Source: Plazaster borealis
Lineage: Eukaryota; Echinodermata; Asteroidea; Forcipulatida; Labidiasteridae
Length of the DNA: 64,000 nucleotides
Assembly: GCA_021014325.1 (NCBI GenBank)
Contig: CM037457.1
Location: 6,802,721 to 6,866,720 of the forward strand
Direction: 5' to 3'
Below are positions 57,201-64,000 of the stretch, piece after piece. The position numbers and the translations under genes are program-made. Position 1 is the stretch's first letter, and the number at the start of each line of letters is the position of its first letter. The notes below the pieces were generated by a model. It ran no database searches. It was not told the DNA's origin and worked only from the letters and a program-made list of their open reading frames with translations.

Positions 57201-57693
57201 ACCAACAAGAAACAAATTTGAGCTTCCAACAATGGTTAAGCATTTTTTTGCGAGTTCGGTTGTGCTGTTGTGACGCAGCTGTCATGACCAAACGGTAACC
57301 GAGTTGTGGCTCAGTTGGGCTTAATTTCAAGATGGCAAATTTTGCAACAAATGAAAATTGTCTACTGAATTTATTAAAATGTAGATTAAGAACACCAATT
57401 TTCAAGAAGTGCACCTACATCACAAACTGTTTCTGGTTACCAGTCCTTCACTTCGGCAAAGAGGATATAGAAGGATTTGTAAGGGCTAGTGTTAATTGAT
57501 CCGTCCATTCAACATACCCAACAATAACATCCGGGTATTTCATCCTCATCCAAGCAGCAAGCATTCCTCCATATGAGCCTCCAAAGGCAACCACAGGGCT
57601 GCTACTTGCTCCTGGTATGGTTGCCTTCATATGTTGGATTAATACTGCAAAATCAGCCAAAGCTTGTTCAGCTGTCAGGTAACCCAGGTGCTC
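51210..57693 (-). CDS. PRCP: Lysosomal Pro-X carboxypeptidase-like serine peptidase (S28), C-terminal six exons
   Basis: S28 enzymes remove a C-terminal residue following proline, in lysosomes or outside the cell. Exons: 57693-57518, 56431-56274, 54821-54649, 54134-53970, 53030-52843, 51420-51210 (1071 nt, 356 aa plus stop, phases consistent). The catalytic triad is complete: nucleophile in FGGSYGGMLAAW, Asp in NGLLDPWSGGG, His in EGAHHLDLRSK. Other family landmarks: EQALADFAVLIQHMK, SIAASAPIWQL, ETWFNLAMVNYPYP and NVYYNYTGTARC (N-glycosylation-like). The sequence is closer to PRCP than to DPP7 (e.g. IPGA near the active site). About 130 N-terminal residues, including the signal peptide and the EHRYYG region, are not found up to 64000. 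They may lie beyond the window across a transposon-filled intron, or be lost. Confidence 0.88.
51739..52065. repeat. Tandem duplication, 180-bp unit
   Basis: GATACCAGTACAAATCCTCC at about 51747 and a diverged copy at about 51927, each followed by CCGTCCAAGTC and CAATCAAAATAAGCATGTAT. In the last intron of the S28 peptidase. Confidence 0.82.
52424..52739. mobile_element. TTAA-flanked MITE with CCCTTTAGAGA ends
   Basis: TTAACCCTTTAGAGATCAT at the left, ATGGTCTCTAAAGGGTTAA at the right; TTAA at both termini. Same target class as 11161, 18365, 19546 and 29650. Confidence 0.78.
53255..53590 (-). repeat. tRNA-derived SINE, full length (minus)
   Basis: On the minus strand, A box TGGTCGAGCAGTTTAGTTC and B box GGGTTCGAATCCCGG. 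The body has GGCACTTAACCATAATTGC and ends CTTGTGATGTTAAGCGATA. In an intron of the S28 peptidase. Confidence 0.75.
54972..55694. mobile_element. TTAA-flanked MITE interrupted by a second element
   Basis: Starts TTAAAGGGATTGTGTACG, follows 18365-18742 closely to ATTACCAAA, and resumes after the insertion as ACAGACCCTTTTAA. The insertion is the TA-flanked element 55347-55677, so the order of arrival is clear. Confidence 0.82.
55347..55677. mobile_element. TA-flanked element with GACGATGTGACC ends, nested
   Basis: GACGATGTGACCTGTGAC at the left; the right end is AAAGGTCACAAGGTC. TA on both sides. Same TIR family as 46838-47041 but longer (331 bp). Confidence 0.72.
56026..56180 (-). repeat. SINE body fragment (minus)
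   Basis: Matches the 3' body of the 2588-2925 SINE in reverse: GAGGAAACCTGTGAACAAGGGTG, CAGAAACACTGGG and GTTATGGGTTCTTTTACG. No tRNA head. Confidence 0.7.
56609..56816 (-). mobile_element. About 205-bp MITE, copy B
   Basis: Reverse-oriented copy of 17024-17226, with ends CCAGAGCTGTGTATTGAGAG and CTCAATATAAGGCCCTGG. TATGG on both sides hints at a short target duplication. It explains the plus-strand open frame at 56518-57009. Confidence 0.75.
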
Positions 57694-57835
57694 CTTATCC
57701 TTAAGAAGATGGAGAGTACAACATGAAAACATTATTTGTATTATTCTTGACACGAACACAGACTTGCCCTTGACCAAATACTGTGTTTTATGTCATGATA
57801 ATCATAGAAAGCCTACAAAATAACACCCTTAACCC

Positions 57836-57987
57836 CAGGCCTGGAATTACACAGAGGCCACAGAGGCCATGGCCTCTTATTGCTCTGTTCTTCAAAAGTT
57901 TCCCATAGACTTTAAGATTTTCCAATGGAAGTACCCTTTGCAAAATGAAAATGGCCTTTCCCTTTCAAATATAAAATTCTAGGCCTG
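57836..57987. mobile_element. MITE, second copy of the CAGGCCTGGAATT family
   Basis: CAGGCCTGGAATTACAC at the left and AAATTCTAGGCCTG at the right; the interior shares TTTCCCATAGACTTTAAGAT with 21181-21348. Confidence 0.75.
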
Positions 57988-58489
57988 CCCCCCAAAAAAA
58001 CACACACACAAAAACCAAAAAAAAAAACCATACCCAGACTGGAACTGTTAGAATAGTGCCTGGAAAATATACTAGCAAGAACGCATGGCTTCTTGTAATG
58101 TCTCCACTCAATCAAGCTTGATGTGGTCATTTAGGGGCTACCATAATAATCAGGGTCCAATTTCATGGCTCTGTAGAGTATTACCGTAAAATTAACAGTT
58201 CACTTATGTTAGCAGAAAAATCCATGCTTAGCGGAAGCGTATTTCACAGGTCAGCAAGGAATTTTTGGTTTTGCGTGTGTATACTCCACATTACTAGGCA
58301 TTCTCAGCTTACATTGCAAGCAGAACCTTGGCGCTTACCCTGTAAGCAGAGACTGTAAGCACAATATACCATGGTAAGTAGAGCCATGAAAATGGCCCGC
58401 TGATATGAACGAGGATGAATTGAGAAATGAAAGAAAAATGAAGAAACTTCTTTAAAAAAAGATGTATCATATAAGTGTGTGTGTGTGAG

Positions 58490-58925
58490 CGTGTCAATCC
58501 ATTCAAACTGAGGACTTTAACAAAAGGGATCCGGGTGTTTGACAGAGCGAGGACGTCCTCGCTTCGTTTTCGTGTACAAACCCAATGGGGACGTGGCTAA
58601 AAAAAACTATGTCCAAACAATGGGAGCAACAAAGAGAAGTCCTCGGTAAGTGGGATTAACAAACATGTGTGTGTGTGGGTAGGTATCCACATTCGAACCG
58701 TGGACCTATAACAAAAGGGACAATAGGTCCACGGTTGCTATCACAAAGGAAATCATTGTGGTCCACGGTTGCTAACACAAAGAGTTGAACAAAGGAGGGT
58801 CCACGATTGCCGGTGTTTACACAGGTGCGTGTGTGTGTGGATAGGTATCCACACTCAAACCGTGGACCTATAACAAAAGGGACAATAGGTCCATGGTTGC
58901 TATCACAAAGGAAAACAAAGAGTTG
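58490..58925. repeat. Tandem duplication, 162-bp unit, with a third decayed relative
   Basis: AGGTATCCACATTCGAACCG at 58681 and a near copy at 58843, each followed by GTGGACCTATAACAAAAGGG. A weaker match (CTTTAACAAAAGGGA) is near 58515. Short GT-rich runs sit at each unit border. Confidence 0.8.
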
Positions 58926-59124
58926 AACAAATAGACTAGTGGGATTTCTGAAAAATGAGAATGTTAGGGGCATTTTTTAGTAAAAGTTGGGAACCACACT
59001 TTTTAACATAATTCAGGTATGCTGAATCCGAAAAAAGCGGTTCCCAAGCGAAATTTTGAGTTTAAGACCATCTAATTTGCATAAACAAAATGGCTACAAA
59101 ATTGCCAATTTGGGGCCTTTCTCG

Positions 59125-59530
59125 AACCATTTTCTGCAGTAAGTTTGTAACCAAAAATTACAAATAAAGTGTCTATAAATACGATTTGAAGTTCAGAAAA
59201 TAGGATTAGCACATTTTGGAAGTAATTAGTGGTAAACAATACTCATAAATATGCAAATTAGTAAAAATCTTTTTCTGCAGCATCTTTTAACTAGGCAAGA
59301 AAACATGGCAAATAAAGTGTCTTTACCTATGTTTTGAAGGTCAGAGAATAGGAAAAAGACATTTCTGAAGTAGTCAGTGATAAACAGTAGTCATAAATAT
59401 GCAAATTAGTAACCGCCATTTAAAAAAACAACTTTTTCTGCAATATATTTGAAACTAAGCGAGCAAACATTACAAGTTAAGTGTCTTTACCTAAGTTTTG
59501 AAGGTCAAGCAGTGATGTGTGATCAGTGAT
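59125..59530. repeat. Three diverged tandem units, about 145 bp
   Basis: ATAAATATGCAAATTAGTAA recurs with TTTTTCTGCA and AAGTGTCTTTACCTA landmarks at a spacing of about 145 bp. Confidence 0.65.
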
Positions 59531-59779
59531 AAGCCATTGGGCAAATGAGCTAGGTAGCTACCAATGCTTAATTATGCAAATGAGCTAGTATAGCTACCAA
59601 TGAATTTCATAACAATTTATGTATCAATGCGAAAATGGTTATGGTTCAACTTACCTCAAAATTCTCCTCGATGCTAATACAGGCATGATGGGGCAATTGG
59701 TCTCCAGCCACAAACCCAAAATCTTTATTCATATTAGGGTAAAGAATAAACTGTTTGGTTGACTAGTCTACATTCATAC

Positions 59780-62700
59780 ATGGAGTTTGATCCTCAATCT
59801 GTTGCCACATTGCTGTGCATTGTAATCCGGATTTGCGGCATTTGCAACGACGTGTCCTGCATTGCTTCTGGCATGAACATGAAATCATTTCCAGGCAACT
59901 TTCGGATTGGACTCAATGACATCAGTATGGGCTGTAGTCCTGATTCGCCATGTTTCCATCCCATGTCTACAGGCTCAGGAAGCTCAGGTATGGCACAGTG
60001 AGAATTTCTCCAAACCATTGTTTGGTAGTGTACACGCATCAAATGGAACCGGAGAGCATCACTGCTTGGGGACATTGCTTCTGGTTTCCCAGTCTTTGAG
60101 AACAATATATGCCTTGCTGCATCAACAGAATTTGTTTTGTTCACATTGTATATTCTGCAGACAAACGTTTCTGAAGAGAATGGTCTCCTCTGTGAGTTCA
60201 CCGATTCCCAAGTTTTGAGCAATTGATGGTGATCTTTGAATACTTTCCATGAGGACCTTTTGGTGTGATTTGCAAAGTAAGACGTGGTGTCACATCCGGT
60301 TAGTGCATGAAATGGTAAAAGATTTGTTGCTGAATCTTTTGGAAGGTTGTTGAAAACCGCATCAATGGGTATATATTAGTTTGAAACCAAAAGCACAAGC
60401 ACATCAGTGTCCTCGATGACACTACAACTGTCTTAAACTGGGTAACACCAACCTAGTGTCAGCTTCTTCATGTGTGGCTCTCAGCTGAGTCAAATCCTCT
60501 GAATCCCCAGCAACTACAATCTCCTTATCATCAGGAGCCTGAAAACACAGTTCCTCAGATAGGAAATGTGCCAGATCAACTTTGTTATCAGGAAGCCAGA
60601 GAAAGTTTGTCCAGTTTTTGGAAGAGGCACATCACGACCGTCAACAGGCCGTCTGATTGGTCGAGCTGCGTGTCCTGGTAGCGCCCTTGATTGTCTCTTC
60701 TCTGTATCTGTCGAACACAACGTCAATCCGTTGATAGTTAGACCCTGCTTTCAGTACTGCTCTTATGTATATGTCAATGTGACTGCATTTGCAGGCTTTC
60801 CCAGAGCAACCACCAGTGCCTGTCCATCAATGATGAGGTAAGATGACGAGTCATGAAGTTCAATAGCCTCAGGACAGACTATGCCTTTAATTAATTTTTC
60901 TGCCAGTACAGACTTGTTTCCAGTGCGGAGTGTACCATTCATTTCAGCAAGTGATATGGGAACTGGCAGAAGCTCGTGCTTTAGGACAGCTGGCAAGTCA
61001 ACTGCAGTAACAAGACGCTGGAGGACGTTTCTATCTGCCTTTAGGATACTTCTCTTGTCTTTGTCTTTACTGTCTTTGAGAACTTCATACAGAGATGCAA
61101 ATGTTTTGGCATTGCTCTTGTGTAGGTACAATCATTCTCTTCTCAACGAATGTGTTCACTTCTTTTGTCCGAGTTCTTTGGCACAAAGTAAGGAGTTTTT
61201 CTGTTGCTAGGTCTTTGTGACGATTTTGCAAGGATCCTGGTGAAACTGATGCAAACACCTTGAATAGGCTGTGAGTAATGCCATCTCATCATCGTTATCC
61301 CGCTTTTGGCGTATTTGGTTGCTTCATTGTGAACATGTGGACTGCCAGGACGGTGATTGTACATTGCATATGTTTCGCAATGTGAGACCTCAGATTATAC
61401 GAAAGGGTCCATCTACATAGTGCTGACGTTGTTTTTGTGATGCCTATGATTCCACCTCCTTTCTTTCCTGTACCATTTATCCACTCCATGGCTTGGTCTG
61501 GGTCTACTTGGTTGAACTTTTGAGCAGAACGCTTGACAACAAAGTTGACTTTTGAAACTCTGATAGCACAGCTTCTGGAAGTTGGTGCATCTCCCATCTT
61601 GCATAGTTCAGGTGGTCATACCGCATGATATAGGGCAACATCAAACTGAAGGAGTGGAGATGAAGCTCCCAGATTCCATCACGCTGAGCTCGAGTAAATT
61701 GCAACAGTATTGAGACCATATCCATGTAGTTCCACCAGAAAATGAAATTCACATCATCGGATTTACTTGCAATGAAATCTTTCAGAAGTTTCTGAAACCG
61801 TTCCTGCTTTAAACATGTTATCAGCTCTGCAATTCTTTCGACATCAGCTGCAATTGCAGAAATTTCATCATGGCATTCCTTGTCCGATTCTGCAGCAAAC
61901 AAGAGAATTAGTGGCAACAAAAGCCGCCACAGGGCTTGCAAAGTAAGTTTGTGAGCTCTCATAGCCTTGTTGTTCCTGACAAGACAAGCTGCACAGCACC
62001 CTCTCCAAGCAGTCCACTTTCCAGCCACACTTCAGCTAAACCAGATCCAGCCATGTGATCTCCTATAGTCTTCAGGAAGTTCATTGCTGTATGAAGTCCA
62101 CCAAGGCGAGGATTAATTTATCTCGGTATTCTTCAACAGACCACTTAAGTTCCATGAGTTTGCAGAATAGAGCTTGGTCCACTGTAAGGACTGTTTGCTC
62201 CTGGCCAAAATGTGAAGATATTGCCATGCACCTCTTTACAACTGTATTTAGCGTATCTAACTCATGAGCCGGAGCAAGAATTATGGGCAAATATCCCACT
62301 GCTGTCTGCTCTGGTTCCTGTGATGAGACTGACTGATTGAATACTGTCCAAGAAGGTTTTGTTTCAGAATCTTGACGTAGCAGGAAGAAAGCCATATCTT
62401 TGGCCAGTGCTTGTTTGACACAATCACTATCTGCTTCAGGTTTAACCAGGCTTTGTCAACAGGAGCGGTGAATACTGGCTCACTTATTGCAGGATTTATA
62501 TTGGCAGGATACAGGTTCTGCAGCACATCTGGTACAATCAGCGTATGTCTAATGGATGGCTCTAGCAGCTGAAGTTTAGCATCTGCTATCTGTCCCCGTT
62601 GCATGTCGCCATTTGTGTTGCATGGAAAGTATTTTTCCATCAAGTGTCTCATCAAGAATGTCAATGTTATCCGCGGTGAAGTGGATGAATTCGCTGGCTA

Positions 62701-63860
62701 CAATATTTGGCGGAATAATAGCCCCTGTTGCTTGGTCCATAGATTCCAGGGTGCTCTCAGCTAAGGAAGTATCTACTTGCAACACCTGCTCATAGCTCAA
62801 ACAATGCCCTGCCTTGTTGAACAACTCCACAAGATATTTTGATCGTGTGGCTTGATGTAGCGTGTTGGCAAGTCCAATGTGTTTGGGAGTCCATTTTTTG
62901 CCACCACTGATGGAGTAGACTAAATCCTGTGCTACACTCAAAACTCTGCTTCGGACATGATCTTCGTTATTTTCAGAACTGTCATCTTCTAGCGCCTCTT
63001 GACCGCCAAAGATTAGTCTCAGGAACATATATAAACTATCTGGAATGCATGGAGCTGCTTCATCTTCACTTACAGAGAAACCTTTGTGACCCGGAGTTTC
63101 CATCATGTCTCCACGAATTTTCAGCGCTACGTGTACAAGTGATAGGAAAATGTCATCGTGAGGCTTATACTGAGGCAATGTTTCATCAGTTTCCTCCGCT
63201 CCCTTCACTTGCCAGTATGCTGATACTTTGTGGGAATCAGCATGGTTTTTCTCTCGGATGTGCTCCTGTCAAGGGGTTGAAAGAAGTTGAAAATATCTCC
63301 TAGCTGTGACTGCAACTTTTCCTTGAATGTTGTCCTTCTACTGCAGTAAGATGGTTGAATTAAGGTTGACGATTCTTCAGCAAGCTCCTTATACCGTTCC
63401 CAGACATCATCCAGTAGAATAACGTGTCCTTTGTCTCCTGATTGTTGCAACTCCTTGCATAGCCATATCATCGCAAGGTCAGTATTATCGGAGTCCTGCT
63501 TTGTTTTATTGGTAGATCTTGTGAATGCACTTTGACAGGTCAAGTGGTATTTGGCTTCAGCCGCAATTAAGTCAATTACTCCAGCTAATCGTAGGCCCAT
63601 TTTGTAATCAAGAGAGGAAGCTTGAATTATCTGATCACTCATTGGTTTTGTCATGACTGATATCAATCGCATTCAAACAATAGTTTGACAGAAAATGCAC
63701 AGGTTCCAGTTTACTGGTTCCTATCACCACTGCTGTTGCAACTTGCTTCTTGATTGGAATCCACTTCCTGAGGCTTTTGCAAACGTTCAAGTTTACTTTT
63801 GTCCGTGAAATGGGCATTGTGCCAAACAAGAGTTTTGGCTTCAGCAGAATCAAAAGCATT
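59780..63860 (-). pseudogene. Decayed multi-copy ORF with HEEADTR / DTDVLVLL / LTGCDTTS motifs (possible PIN-like nuclease)
   Basis: Reading the minus strand from 63860 down gives one long ancestral ORF broken by many frameshifts and stops. In order: EAKYHLTCQSAF (about 63545), FTADNIDILDETLDGK (62640-62690), DPDQAMEWINGTGKKGGG (about 61470), LIIDGQALVVALGKP (60795-60840), HEEADTR (60452-60472), EDTDVLVLLV (60385-60414), LPFHALTGCDTTS (60280-60315), ARHILFSK and HYQTMVW (59995-60115), and a Cys-rich tail (CSCQKQC, then CKCRKSGLQC, 59800-59885). I know this motif order from large, repetitive uncharacterised invertebrate proteins. The acidic motifs resemble the metal-binding aspartates of XPG/PIN nucleases, which is inference. 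The open pieces are 60763-61131, 61504-62028, 62576-63208 and 63205-63672. It may continue beyond 63860. Confidence 0.75.
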
Positions 63861-64000
63861 CTATCATTATATTATTCTTAGAGTCCCTAAGCTTTCTTCT
63901 GGTACTGGCAGCATGCCTGACTGTTGCTAGTCCATGGTCACTTGCTTTACTAAGAAAACCACCGGCTTTATAAGTTTGACAGAATATGCACAAGCTGTAA

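Noticed and set aside
58656..58973. A repetitive minus-strand protein
   Set aside because: The frame follows a 162-bp tandem duplication, which keeps the frame open by length alone; no start context or relatives.
59648..59760. A possible additional exon of the S28 peptidase (minus, with a gtaagt donor after 59652)
   Set aside because: The donor is good and the frame is open, but the translation resembles no part of S28 peptidases, and the stretch lies just beyond the C-terminus of the repeat ORF.

Overview
This is eukaryotic, intron-rich genomic DNA, most likely from an echinoderm and probably a sea star. The reasons are short exons with GT-AG introns, metazoan nuclear genes (a mitochondrial ribosomal protein, an MBT/SAM Polycomb-type protein, a WW-domain splicing protein, a lysosomal-type S28 peptidase), tRNA-derived SINEs, many short inverted-repeat transposons, and a repetitive ORF family I associate with marine invertebrates. 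The species is inferred from style and cannot be proven from the window.

Layout. (1) 33-4336 (+): MRPL22, six coding exons. (2) 5912-9803 (-): a two-exon gene, convergent with MRPL22, encoding a small secreted peptide whose six cysteines have inhibitor-cystine-knot spacing. Its 3.6-kb intron is packed with nested mobile elements (a LINE fragment with an inverted duplicate, a 1.1-kb hAT-type element with a perfect 8-bp target duplication, a SINE and a 494-bp TIR element). (3) 11.16-21.6 kb: a repeat-rich desert containing a 2.9-kb element whose long terminal inverted repeats are themselves satellite arrays, several TTAA-flanked MITEs, a SINE and one orphan exon candidate. (4) 21753-43017 (-): a large FCS zinc finger + four MBT + SAM gene (Sfmbt/L3MBTL2/MBTD1 class), 18 exons, about 1873 aa, every splice phase consistent. 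(5) 43766-48803 (+): WBP4 (FBP21), head-to-head with the MBT gene across a shared promoter of roughly 600-750 bp. (6) 51210-57693 (-): the last six exons of a lysosomal Pro-X carboxypeptidase-like S28 peptidase with the whole catalytic triad; its N-terminal exons are not seen in the window. (7) 59.78-63.86 kb (-): a decayed copy of a multi-copy invertebrate ORF with acidic motifs HEEADTR, EDTDVLVLL and LPFHALTGCDTTS and a Cys-rich tail, possibly a PIN/XPG-like nuclease of mobile origin.

The host genes are unrelated housekeeping or regulatory genes and do not form a pathway. WBP4 and the MBT gene probably share a bidirectional promoter containing an NRF1-like site, CCAAT and a DR1-like site. 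The novelty lies in the cystine-knot peptide gene, the nuclease-like repeat family, and the architecture of the inverted-repeat elements. Coordinates of exons come from reading GT/AG sites and checking phase by hand; no alignment or search was run.
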